Assembly (NCBI GenBank): GCA_025774555.1
Contig: JALGVT010000022.1
Location: 1-45,596, forward strand
Reading direction: 5' to 3'
From: a candidate division LCP-89 bacterium
GTDB lineage: Bacteria > Electryoneota > B3-LCP
Length of the DNA: 45,596 nt
Made by a program: the position numbers and the translations under genes. Every line of letters starts with the position of its first letter. Within the stretch, counting starts at the first letter, position 1. Shown here in pieces: positions 8,638 to 16,867 of the stretch. The notes under the pieces were generated by a model, which was not told where the DNA came from, did no database searches, and saw only the letters and a list, made by a program, of their open reading frames with translations.

Positions 8638-9450
8638 GTGTCTGAAGGTCAAGTTAAACGATACCGTGTGAAACTGGAGTATGATGGCAGCGAGTTTGTG
8701 GGATGGCAGATTCAGCCGGAGGGACTCACCGTACAAAGCGTTCTCGAAGAGGCGCTGGAACGGTTGTATCTGAAGCCTGTCAGGGTCACCGCTTCAGGGA
8801 GGACGGATAGCGGCGTTCATGCCGCCGGGCAGATCGTTCATTTCGATACAGCGGATCGTTTTAGCAGCGTTGAGCTTCAGCGCGCCCTGAACCATTTTCT
8901 TCCTGAGGACGTTAGAGTACTTGAAGCGAGATCCGTCTCGGATGATTTTCATGCGCGGTTCGATGCCCGCTGGCGCTGGTACAGGTATCGCATCTTCCAG
9001 CATGAGCGTGCCATAGAGCGGAAATATGGCTGGCATCCCCGGTTTCAATTCGATCCTGGGATATTAAAGCGATGCGCTGCTGAACTGGCGGGAGAACACG
9101 ATTTTACGCCTTTCGTTCGTAAGGATCCTGAATTAGATCACTACCGGTGCAGCGTTTATTCTGATCACTGGCTGCAATCCGGGGACGAATGGCAGTTCCA
9201 TATCGTGGCGAATCGTTTTCTAAGACACATGGTTCGCAGTCTCGTCGGCACGATGTTGGACGTTGCTCGAGGGCGCTTCAGCGTGGATGAATTCATTGAA
9301 TTGCTTCATAGCCAAAGCGAAGAGCAATCACTTTACACCGCTCCTGCTGCTGGGCTCTGTTTGATGTGCGTCGGCTATGGTGATTTTCCTTTAACGGATA
9401 CCGATAATAAAAAGACACAGTCATTTCCATTTAAAGTTGATATAAATTGA
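8638..9450 (+). CDS. truA: tRNA pseudouridine(38-40) synthase TruA
   Basis: TruA converts uridines 38-40 of the tRNA anticodon arm to pseudouridine. The 270-residue protein starts at GTG 8638. It has LEYDGSEFVGWQ near the N-terminus and the catalytic Asp (about residue 57) in GRTDSGVHA. It also has the later FLRHMVRSLVGTML segment that lines the active site. The C-terminus extends about 20 residues past the usual end. The gene lies 38 bases after ecfT and probably shares its transcript. Confidence 0.96.
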   Translation: MSEGQVKRYRVKLEYDGSEFVGWQIQPEGLTVQSVLEEALERLYLKPVRVTASGRTDSGVHAAGQIVHFDTADRFSSVELQRALNHFLPEDVRVLEARSVSDDFHARFDARWRWYRYRIFQHERAIERKYGWHPRFQFDPGILKRCAAELAGEHDFTPFVRKDPELDHYRCSVYSDHWLQSGDEWQFHIVANRFLRHMVRSLVGTMLDVARGRFSVDEFIELLHSQSEEQSLYTAPAAGLCLMCVGYGDFPLTDTDNKKTQSFPFKVDIN

Positions 9451-9497
9451 ACCGCCTGGAATCTAAATGCTTTCCAGCAGAGTAAAACGGAGAGAAC

Positions 9498-10142
9498 ATG
9501 AAATTCTTTATCGATACGGCAAATATCGAAGAGATACGTCAAGCCGCATCCATGGGACTGCTTGACGGAGTAACCACCAATCCATCATTGGTAGCCAGAG
9601 AGAACCGTGAATTCTACGATCTCATCAAAGAGATATGTTCGATTGTCGATGGACCGATTTCTGCCGAAGTCGTTTCACTAGAATACGACGGCATGCTCAG
9701 GGAAGCATACGAACTGGCTAAGATTCATGATAATATTACCATTAAGCTGCCTCTGATTGTGGAAGGTTTGAAAGCTTGCCGCAAGTTGTCCGATGACGGC
9801 ATTAAAACCAACATGACGCTGGTTTTCAGCGCCTCGCAGGCGCTCCTCGCTGCCAAAGCCGGAGCAACGTTCGTCAGCCCGTTCATCGGCAGGCTGGACG
9901 ACGTCAGCACTTCCGGTATGGATTTAATCGAACAGATTGTAACGATATACGATAATTACGGTTACCCAACGGAGGTGTTAGTAGCTTCTGTCCGGCATCC
10001 AATGCATGTTGTCGAAGCGGCTATGATCGGGGCGGACGTTATCACGATGCCGTTTAAGGTAATCGGGCAGCTCGCCAAACATCCTTTGACGGATATAGGT
10101 TTGAAGAATTTTTTGAAAGACTGGGAAAAGGTGAAGAAGTAA
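9498..10142 (+). CDS. Transaldolase / fructose-6-phosphate aldolase family (TalC type)
   Basis: A 214-residue TIM-barrel enzyme of the short transaldolase class. It has the opening [19 protein letters not shown] and the Schiff-base Lys at residue 83 in TIKLPL. The loop [27 protein letters not shown] follows. Short TalC proteins act either as transaldolase in the pentose phosphate pathway or as fructose-6-phosphate aldolase, and sequence alone does not separate these. A good ribosome site (CGGAGAG) precedes the ATG. Only one base separates its stop from the protease gene. Confidence 0.92.
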   Translation: MKFFIDTANIEEIRQAASMGLLDGVTTNPSLVARENREFYDLIKEICSIVDGPISAEVVSLEYDGMLREAYELAKIHDNITIKLPLIVEGLKACRKLSDDGIKTNMTLVFSASQALLAAKAGATFVSPFIGRLDDVSTSGMDLIEQIVTIYDNYGYPTEVLVASVRHPMHVVEAAMIGADVITMPFKVIGQLAKHPLTDIGLKNFLKDWEKVKK

Positions 10143-10143
10143 A

Positions 10144-11349
10144 GTGAAGTTCTGGCGTGAAATCATTCTGGGATTCCTGCTGGGAGCGGTGGCGATACTC
10201 GGTTATCGTGAGTATTCTCGCTGCCATTTTGAGGAAAACCAGACCGCGGATACGGGAACTGTTCAAAGTGCGGCTGATTATACCACAGCCGACGATACAG
10301 CGCTCAGCAATGTGTTTACAGATGAGATAATGCAGAGCCGCCAGAATGCCATCACCACTGCTATCGAGAAAGTTTCACCTGCCATCGTCGGCATCAACGT
10401 TACGCAGGTGCGTGAATACCGCACCCGAAATCCACTCTGGGATGATCCGTTTTTCAGGGAACTGTTTCCCAGCCGGATTTACCGGAAGAACGTGGAGAAT
10501 CTCGGCTCCGGATTTATCATCAGTCCGGATGGTCTGATCATTACCAACGAGCACGTGGTTCATAATGCCACTGAAATCGTGGTGACGATGACCGATGGCA
10601 AGCAGTATGAAGCGCAAATCATAGGCGCTGATTATTACAGCGATATAGCTCTTTTACAAATAGCAGGCGACAATCTTCCCTACGCACCGATGGGCGATTC
10701 AGAAACGGTCATAACCGGTGAATGGGCTATCGCGCTGGGGAATCCGTTCGGACTGTTTTCCAATAACGACCAGCCGACGGCAACGGTGGGCGTTGTTTCT
10801 GCCACGAATCGTGATTTCAACCGGACGGGTGAAGGACGGATCTATACAAACATGATTCAGACAGACGCTTCTATCAACCGCGGGAATTCCGGTGGAGCAT
10901 TGGTCAACAGCCTCGGCGAAGTAATCGGCATGGCAACGATTATCTTCACTGAAGGCGGCGGCTCACTTGGAATCGGCTTTGCCATCCCCGTTGACCGCAT
11001 CAAGGAGATCGTAGAGGAACTGCAGACAACCGGCAGCGTCAATCGCAATTATTGGACAGGGCTTTCGATACAGAACCTAGACCGCCTGATTGCGCTTTCG
11101 ATGAAATTAGAATCGACCGAAGGCGTTATAGTCACCGATATAGAACGTAACAGCCCTGGTGAAAAGGCAGGTTTTCAGGTTGCCGACGTTGTGACGGCGA
11201 TAAATAATCAGCCTGTAAATAATTATAATGCTGTCCGTACTTTTCTCGAAAATGAGGATCTTCGTGTCAGCGATGTACTGACATTTACCGTGTACCGCGA
11301 CGGCAAATCGCTGGAACTTGAATTAAGACTGGAAGAAATGCCGCGTTAA
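10144..11349 (+). CDS. HtrA/DegS-like periplasmic serine protease
   Basis: A 401-residue trypsin-like protease tethered by one N-terminal membrane helix (IILGFLLGAVAILGY), with no cleavage site evident. The catalytic triad is visible: His137 in NEHVV, Asp167 in DIALL and Ser249 in GNSGGAL. Only one PDZ domain follows (about 300-395), as in DegS rather than DegP, which has two. It probably degrades or senses misfolded envelope proteins. The start is GTG 10144, one base after the transaldolase stop. Confidence 0.93.
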   Translation: MKFWREIILGFLLGAVAILGYREYSRCHFEENQTADTGTVQSAADYTTADDTALSNVFTDEIMQSRQNAITTAIEKVSPAIVGINVTQVREYRTRNPLWDDPFFRELFPSRIYRKNVENLGSGFIISPDGLIITNEHVVHNATEIVVTMTDGKQYEAQIIGADYYSDIALLQIAGDNLPYAPMGDSETVITGEWAIALGNPFGLFSNNDQPTATVGVVSATNRDFNRTGEGRIYTNMIQTDASINRGNSGGALVNSLGEVIGMATIIFTEGGGSLGIGFAIPVDRIKEIVEELQTTGSVNRNYWTGLSIQNLDRLIALSMKLESTEGVIVTDIERNSPGEKAGFQVADVVTAINNQPVNNYNAVRTFLENEDLRVSDVLTFTVYRDGKSLELELRLEEMPR

Positions 11350-11387
11350 TATGTATAATAGATGAATCTTATCTAAGAGGATAAACT

Positions 11388-12683
11388 GTGATTCCACGAT
11401 ACAGTCTTTCCGACATGACCGAGATATGGTCAGATCAGGCAAAATACAGCGCCTGGCTGGAGGTAGAAATAGCCGTGTGCCGTTCACTGGCAAAGTTTAA
11501 ATTGATGCCGGTGGAAGCGATGAAAGCGATTGAAGAGAAGGCGAAATTCGATATCGGACGCATCGAGGAGATCGAAGCGGAGGTACATCACGACGTGATA
11601 GCATTTTTAACTGCGGTTGCGGAAAACGTGGGACCTGAAGCCCGGTATATACACAGCGGATTGACCTCTTCCGACGTGTTGGATACCGCCCTGGCGATTC
11701 AATTAAAGAAAGCCGGCGATCTTTTGATCGATGATCTCTATCAGGTTAAGGAGACCTTAGCCGGACTGGCGGTTCAGTACAAGCATACTGCCATGATCGG
11801 CAGGACTCACGGCGTTCACGCAGAACCGATCACTTTTGGCTTGAAACTTGCATCGTGGTATAACGAGATATTAAGACACAACGAACGGATCAAAACGTCG
11901 TTGGATCAAGTCTGTTTCGGGAAGATTTCCGGAGCGGTAGGCACTTTTTCTCATATCGAGCCTCGCATCGAGGAAGATGTATGTCGGGCTTTGGATTTAG
12001 GTTGGGAGCCGGTGGCGACACAGGTTGTTGCACGCGACCGGCACGCTCAGTGGGTCAGCACACTGGCTCTCGTTGGAGCATCTCTCGAAAAGTTCGCGCA
12101 GGAAATCCGCCACCTGCACCGCACTGAAGTAGGCGAGGTTTTAGAGGGATTCGGAAAGAAGCAGAAAGGCTCTTCCGCTATGCCCCACAAACGCAATCCT
12201 ATCCTCTGCGAAAGGATCTGTGGGATGGCCCGGTTGCTGCGGGGATATGCCTCGAATGCACTTGAAAACGTTGCCCTCTGGCATGAACGCGATATCTCGC
12301 ATTCGTCGGTTGAGAGAGTCATTCTTCCAGATAGCGCACATACGCTTCATTATCTGCTGAAAACGTTCGATAAAGTGCTGCGGAATCTTGACGTTAGACC
12401 GGAAGCTATGGCGGCTAATCTTGGCGCAACCAGAGGTGCTATCTACTCAGAATCAATCCTCCTTGCCCTCGCAGATAAGGGCGTTTCGCGGGATGACGCG
12501 TATAACATCGTGCAGCGGAATGCTCTGAAAGCTTTCGAGACTGAGTCCGATTTTCAAGCGCTGCTTTCTGAGGATGAAGAGTTGCGTTCGCATCTCTCTG
12601 AAGATGAAATTGCCGCCTGTTTTGATTTAGAAAAAACTCTTAAAAGAGTAGATATGATCTTCAAAAGAATTGGTTTAAGTTGA
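11388..12683 (+). CDS. purB: Adenylosuccinate lyase
   Basis: PurB acts twice in purine synthesis: it splits SAICAR to AICAR and adenylosuccinate to AMP, releasing fumarate. The 431-residue protein has GLTSSDVLDTA, the catalytic His region GRTHGVHAEP and the superfamily signature GSSAMPHKRNPI, whose flexible loop Ser acts as the base. The start is GTG 11388, with AGAGG 9 bases upstream. purC follows immediately, so the two consecutive-step enzymes are paired. A TATAAT lies at 11354-11359 but has no -35 at the right spacing. Confidence 0.97.
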   Translation: MIPRYSLSDMTEIWSDQAKYSAWLEVEIAVCRSLAKFKLMPVEAMKAIEEKAKFDIGRIEEIEAEVHHDVIAFLTAVAENVGPEARYIHSGLTSSDVLDTALAIQLKKAGDLLIDDLYQVKETLAGLAVQYKHTAMIGRTHGVHAEPITFGLKLASWYNEILRHNERIKTSLDQVCFGKISGAVGTFSHIEPRIEEDVCRALDLGWEPVATQVVARDRHAQWVSTLALVGASLEKFAQEIRHLHRTEVGEVLEGFGKKQKGSSAMPHKRNPILCERICGMARLLRGYASNALENVALWHERDISHSSVERVILPDSAHTLHYLLKTFDKVLRNLDVRPEAMAANLGATRGAIYSESILLALADKGVSRDDAYNIVQRNALKAFETESDFQALLSEDEELRSHLSEDEIAACFDLEKTLKRVDMIFKRIGLS

Positions 12684-12726
12684 GAATCAAGCGCATTTTG
12701 CCGTACTAAGGAGCGATAGGTTAAAA

Positions 12727-13437
12727 ATGGCACAGAAAAAAGAACTTCTTTACGAAGGTAAAGCGAAGAGAGTATATCTGACGTCTGAAGAAGATAAACT
12801 GATTCAGGAGTTTAAAGACGCTGCGACCGCGTTTGACGGCGCTAAGAAGGGAAGCATCTCAAAAAAAGGTGAGATCAATAACACCATCTCTGCTTTCCTG
12901 TTTGAATACCTGGAAAATTATCATATTCCCACGCACTACTTTGAAACGATTTCAGCCAACGAGATGCTGATTAGAAAATTGGATATTATTCCCATCGAGG
13001 TTGTTCTGCGGAATGTGGCGGCAGGTAGTCTCTGTGCCCGTTATCAGATAACTGAAGGCACCGTTATGGAATATCCCATTCTTGAGTATTACCTGAAGAA
13101 TGACGAACTCCATGACCCCATGATCAATGAATACCACGCTTATGCCTTCGGTTTTGCGACGCCGGACGAAACCCGCGCAATTAACCGCATTGCTTCAAAA
13201 ATCAACGCGATCCTGAAATCCTTCTTTGATCGCAGGAACTTAGTGCTGGTAGATTTTAAGCTTGAATTCGGCAAGCGCGGGACTGAGATATTTCTCGCGG
13301 ATGAGATCAGCCCCGACACCTGTCGGATATGGGATAAGAAGACGCACAAGAAACTCGATAAAGATCGATTCCGCCACGATATGGGCGGAGTAGATAAAGC
13401 ATATCTGGAATTGCGAGATAGAATCGTCAACGCATGA
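12727..13437 (+). CDS. purC: SAICAR synthase
   Basis: PurC joins aspartate to CAIR using ATP, making SAICAR, the substrate of the upstream PurB. The 236-residue protein has the standard short bacterial length. Motifs include LLYEGKAKRVY at the start, IPIEVVLRNVAAGS in the middle, LVDFKLEFG, and DEISPDTCRIWD near the end. AAGGAG lies 13 bases before the ATG. The stop overlaps the psd start by 4 bases. Confidence 0.97.
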   Translation: MAQKKELLYEGKAKRVYLTSEEDKLIQEFKDAATAFDGAKKGSISKKGEINNTISAFLFEYLENYHIPTHYFETISANEMLIRKLDIIPIEVVLRNVAAGSLCARYQITEGTVMEYPILEYYLKNDELHDPMINEYHAYAFGFATPDETRAINRIASKINAILKSFFDRRNLVLVDFKLEFGKRGTEIFLADEISPDTCRIWDKKTHKKLDKDRFRHDMGGVDKAYLELRDRIVNA

Positions 13438-14093
13438 TGCGCCTTGCACCGGACGGAAAAATTATCTGGGTACCTGCTGCGTTCGCAGCGCTTATCTGCC
13501 TGATTGCGGCGGGTGTCAGGGCAGATCAGAGTTCTCTCTGGATCGGTTTAATTGGGGTGATACCTTTTTTGGTGACCGCTCTGTTTTTCCGTGATCCTGA
13601 AAGAGATATCCCCGACATCCCAGGTGCAGTTCTCGCTCCTGCAGATGGGAAGATTATAAAAATTGCCAAATCCGAGGTAGGTGAATCGAGTGACAGTCAG
13701 CGTGTAATGGTGTCAATATTTATGTCCCCATTGAACGTTCATGTCAACCGCATCCCGATCAGCGGCGTGGTGACGAAACTGAGGTATAACAAGGGCAAGT
13801 TCCTGACCGCTTTCCATGAGAAAGCCAGTCAGTTGAACGAACAACAGCGGATCGGTGTTGAAACTCCCTATGGGAATATGGATTTTGTGCAGATTGCAGG
13901 TTGGCTGGCGAGACGGATCATCTGTAATCTTGAAATGAAGCAGAAAGTAGAATCAGGTCAACGATTCGGACTGATTCGTTTTGGTTCCAGGTTGGATTTA
14001 TATCTTCCGGCTGAGTGTGAGTTGAAGATATCGATCGATCAGAAAGTGTGTGCGGGAGAAACTATCATCGGAGTCTTTCATGAAAAGAACTGA
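13434..14093 (+). CDS. psd: Phosphatidylserine decarboxylase, short (archaeal-type) form
   Basis: This enzyme decarboxylates phosphatidylserine to phosphatidylethanolamine. It is 219 residues long, the short form. Two N-terminal membrane helices are followed by the family core: FFRDPER, LAPADGKI, FMSPLNVHVNRIP and the self-cleavage site FGSRLDLYLP. The Gly-Ser there (Ser about residue 185) is cut to make the pyruvoyl cofactor. It overlaps purC by 4 bases and pssA by 14 bases, so the two phospholipid genes are coupled. Confidence 0.95.
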   Translation: MMRLAPDGKIIWVPAAFAALICLIAAGVRADQSSLWIGLIGVIPFLVTALFFRDPERDIPDIPGAVLAPADGKIIKIAKSEVGESSDSQRVMVSIFMSPLNVHVNRIPISGVVTKLRYNKGKFLTAFHEKASQLNEQQRIGVETPYGNMDFVQIAGWLARRIICNLEMKQKVESGQRFGLIRFGSRLDLYLPAECELKISIDQKVCAGETIIGVFHEKN

Positions 14094-14808
14094 ATTAGGC
14101 TGGGCAGCGCACTTATTAACCGCAAGCAACCTTTTTCTCGGCTTCTGGGCGATTCTGCAGGCTATTGAAGGAAACTATCTGATGGCTTGCTGGCTGATCG
14201 TCATAGCGGCGATAATCGATGGATTGGACGGCAAAGTAGCCCGGTTCACCCGCAGTTCATCCGAGTTCGGTATAGAACTGGACAGTTTTGCTGACGTCGT
14301 CTCTTTCGGAGTTGCCCCTGCGGTGCTTCTGTACACCATCTCATTTCAGAAATTCGGATTTCCCGGTGTAGGATTATCTTCATTGCCGTTGTTATTTGGA
14401 GTCGCGAGGTTAGTGCGTTTCAACTGTACCGCAACCACCGGTGAGAAAGGGGAGTACGAGGGACTTCCCATTCCCATGATGGCTTCCACAATAGCAACTT
14501 TTATAGTATTCAATTATGCATTCTGGGGAAATCTGCATCTCGAAATCCTGCTTATTCCAATGACAGTTGCCTTAGCGTTTCTGATGATAAGCCATGTTCC
14601 TTATGAGTCAATGCCCAGGTTGACCTTCAAGGACACTAAACAAAATCTGGTGAAACTGCTGCTGATGCTCGCCTGTGTCGTTGTTCTGGCAGTGAATCCC
14701 TCTTTAGTCTTCTTTCCATTGGCGGTCATATATATCCTCAAAGGGCTGTTCCTCTATCTTTTCCATGCTGAAGAGGAGGAAGAGGCGGAAGAACCGATGT
14801 GGGATTAG
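14080..14808 (+). CDS. pssA: CDP-diacylglycerol-serine O-phosphatidyltransferase
   Basis: PssA makes phosphatidylserine from CDP-diacylglycerol and serine, the substrate of the Psd encoded just upstream. The CDP-alcohol phosphotransferase motif is complete: DGLDGKVAR, then a Gly, then DSFAD, giving the DGxxAR...G...D...D pattern. Five to six membrane helices are evident and the C-terminus is acidic (HAEEEEEAEE). I chose ATG 14080 (MKRTELG), since it fits the family N-terminus; an in-frame start at 14050 would lie deeper in psd. Confidence 0.94.
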   Translation: MKRTELGWAAHLLTASNLFLGFWAILQAIEGNYLMACWLIVIAAIIDGLDGKVARFTRSSSEFGIELDSFADVVSFGVAPAVLLYTISFQKFGFPGVGLSSLPLLFGVARLVRFNCTATTGEKGEYEGLPIPMMASTIATFIVFNYAFWGNLHLEILLIPMTVALAFLMISHVPYESMPRLTFKDTKQNLVKLLLMLACVVVLAVNPSLVFFPLAVIYILKGLFLYLFHAEEEEEAEEPMWD

Positions 14809-14847
14809 AAAAACCCGTTTTATTCTGGAATACTGAGGAATCATTAA

Positions 14848-15093
14848 ATGACAGCGTTAGTTCACATAACTCCCAAACCTGACATATTAGATCCGCAGGG
14901 CAAAGCCGTTGGCAGCGCATTGCGCGACCTGGGATACCATGAGGTCGCTGAGGTCAGAGTTGGTAAGTATATCACCCTTGAAATCGAGCCTAAGGAGGGT
15001 GAAGACGTCAGAGCGCGGCTGGATGAAATGTGCAGGCGGCTGCTGGCAAATATCAACGTTGAAACTTATCGAATAGAAATCACGGAGAGCTGA
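14848..15093 (+). CDS. purS: Phosphoribosylformylglycinamidine synthase subunit PurS
   Basis: PurS is the small structural subunit that lets PurQ and PurL join into the FGAM synthase complex, passing ammonia from PurQ to PurL. The 81-residue protein has the typical core KPDILDPQGKAVGSAL and the later CRRLLANINVE. purQ starts one base after the stop. No purL lies in this window. Confidence 0.93.
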   Translation: MTALVHITPKPDILDPQGKAVGSALRDLGYHEVAEVRVGKYITLEIEPKEGEDVRARLDEMCRRLLANINVETYRIEITES

Positions 15094-15094
15094 T

Positions 15095-15784
15095 TTGCGT
15101 TTTGGGATTGTTGTTTTTCCCGGTTCGAATTGCGATCACGATGCCTTCTGGGGTATCAAGCACGAACTTGGTTTTCCTGTAAATTTCCTCTGGCATCGGC
15201 AGATGGACCTGGAGGGCAGCGACTGCATCGTCCTGCCTGGCGGATTCGCTCACGGTGATTACCTGCGCGGAGGAGCCATTGCGAGATTCTCGCCTGTCAT
15301 GGATGCTGTTCTGGATCATGCCCGAAAGGGTCGTCCGGTTGTTGGAATCTGCAACGGTTTCCAGGTACTCCTTGAAATCGGTCTGCTTCCCGGAGCGCTC
15401 TTACGAAATGATTCGTTGAGGTTCTGCAACAAGCCTATCAATCTGCGCGTTGAACGTGCCCAATCCTCATTTACTTCCGGATATAACGTTGGTGAAGTTC
15501 TGGAACTCCCCATCGCTCATGGGCAGGGTAAATACTATGCTGATTCGGATACCTTGGAAGAACTTGATTCTGCCAACCGTATTCTCTTTCGTTATTGCAG
15601 TCCCGGAGGTGAATTTGGAGTCGAATGGAATCCCAACGGATCCCTGAGAGACATCGCCGGCATCTGCAATGCTGAAGGCAATGTTTTAGGAATGATGCCG
15701 CATCCCGAGAGATACATGAACGAGAGATTAGGGGGGATTGATGGCAAACCGCTGTTTTTAGCTATAGCTGAGGCATTTTCTTAG
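15095..15784 (+). CDS. purQ: Phosphoribosylformylglycinamidine synthase subunit PurQ
   Basis: PurQ is the glutaminase subunit of FGAM synthase and supplies ammonia to PurL. The 229-residue class I amidotransferase starts at TTG 15095 with the expected N-terminus GIVVFPGSNCD. The nucleophile Cys86 lies in VGICNGFQVL, and the His-x-Glu pair in MMPHPERYM near the C-terminus. The gene follows purS by one base and precedes tatC by 6 bases. Confidence 0.97.
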   Translation: MRFGIVVFPGSNCDHDAFWGIKHELGFPVNFLWHRQMDLEGSDCIVLPGGFAHGDYLRGGAIARFSPVMDAVLDHARKGRPVVGICNGFQVLLEIGLLPGALLRNDSLRFCNKPINLRVERAQSSFTSGYNVGEVLELPIAHGQGKYYADSDTLEELDSANRILFRYCSPGGEFGVEWNPNGSLRDIAGICNAEGNVLGMMPHPERYMNERLGGIDGKPLFLAIAEAFS

Positions 15785-15790
15785 GATAAT

Positions 15791-16555
15791 ATGACAGCCG
15801 AATCCAACAATTCGGAGAAATCCCGGAAGAGTGAGAACGTAATGTCTTTCTGGGATCACTTAGAAGAACTTCGCAGCCGGCTGATTAAATCCCTCCTTTT
15901 TCTAACATGCGGCTTATGTGTCGCATATTTTTTCGTGCCTTATGCTCAGGATTTCATCCTTTCAGAGTTCTTTCCATCCACTGAAGATAAACCGCTGGCA
16001 TTCTTAAAACCCACAGAAGGTTTCATCGTGAAGTTGAAACTTTCACTAATGGGAGGTTTAATTCTCAGTTCACCTGCAATCTTCTACAATTTCTGGCGAT
16101 TTGTCGCGCCGGGACTTTATCCCAAAGAGAAACGGTTCATTATCCCCATCGTTATCACTTCAACTTTCAGTTTTCTTATCGGCGCTGGTTTCTCATTGTT
16201 AATTTTACCTCATGCGACCAACTTCTTCCTGTCGTTCAGTATGGGAATTATTGATAATACCTGGTCATTCGGCAGTTATGTCGATTTCGTCATTCGCATA
16301 ATGCTCGCATTCGGTCTCGTTTTTGAACTGCCGCTAGTGATCTATTTTCTGGTTAGGTTGGGAATTGTTACGCCAGAGTTCCTGCGCAGTAAAAGGCGGT
16401 ATGCCATTATCATATTTCTCATACTGTCCGCTGTGATATCACCGCCCGATATATTCACTATGGTTGTGCTGGCTATTCCCCTGACCGTATTGTATGAGTT
16501 GAGTATCCTGATTGCAGTTATCGCCCGCAAGAAATATCAGGCGGAAAACCCCTGA
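15791..16555 (+). CDS. tatC: Sec-independent translocase subunit TatC
   Basis: TatC is the membrane receptor that reads twin-arginine signal peptides on folded proteins. The 254-residue protein has the N-terminal signature SFWDHLEELRSRL, with the key Glu and Arg, six hydrophobic helices, and the FELPL segment. tatA follows 16 bases later, so the minimal TatA-TatC system is encoded here. The order tatC-tatA is the reverse of the common one. Confidence 0.97.
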   Translation: MTAESNNSEKSRKSENVMSFWDHLEELRSRLIKSLLFLTCGLCVAYFFVPYAQDFILSEFFPSTEDKPLAFLKPTEGFIVKLKLSLMGGLILSSPAIFYNFWRFVAPGLYPKEKRFIIPIVITSTFSFLIGAGFSLLILPHATNFFLSFSMGIIDNTWSFGSYVDFVIRIMLAFGLVFELPLVIYFLVRLGIVTPEFLRSKRRYAIIIFLILSAVISPPDIFTMVVLAIPLTVLYELSILIAVIARKKYQAENP

Positions 16556-16571
16556 CTTATCCGGAGATAGT

Positions 16572-16772
16572 ATGTTCCCGAGCGGTTCGGAAATACTGAT
16601 CATCATCCTCGCAGTCTTAGTGCTTTTCGGCGGTAAGAAGATGCCGGAGATTGCGCGTTGGATAGGCAAAGGAATGAGTGAATTCCAGAAAGCAGCCAGG
16701 GAATTCAAGCAGGAAATGGATCTGGATGCGTCTGATGAGAAAAAAGAGAAGAAGACCGAACTGAAAGGGTGA
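16572..16772 (+). CDS. tatA: Sec-independent translocase subunit TatA
   Basis: A 66-residue single-helix protein that assembles into the Tat pore. It has the N-terminal helix SEILIIILAVLVLFGGKKMPEIAR with the FGxxxxPE-type hinge, an amphipathic helix, then a charged Lys/Glu tail. I chose ATG 16572, preceded by CGGAGA, since it gives the normal TatA N-terminus; an upstream in-frame start would lie inside tatC. Confidence 0.93.
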   Translation: MFPSGSEILIIILAVLVLFGGKKMPEIARWIGKGMSEFQKAAREFKQEMDLDASDEKKEKKTELKG

Positions 16773-16782
16773 CGTTCACCCT
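16766..16782 (+). terminator. Hairpin at the tatA stop, possible weak terminator
   Basis: AGGGTGA (16766-16772) pairs with TCACCCT (16776-16782) around a 3-base loop and includes the tatA stop codon. No T-run follows, so intrinsic termination is doubtful. A second inverted repeat CTGCTTA/TAAGCAG (16781-16787 and 16810-16816) follows. It marks the break between the tat genes and smc. Confidence 0.3.
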
Positions 16783-16867
16783 GCTTAAAGGGCAATGCCT
16801 GGATAGCAATAAGCAGAGCAAGAAGGAATTTATTTTATTCACAAATGCAGTCTCACTGGTGTAATCC

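Noticed and set aside
11354-11359. TATAAT upstream of purB as a promoter
   Set aside because: No -35-like hexamer lies 16-18 bases upstream; the -10 alone is weak evidence.
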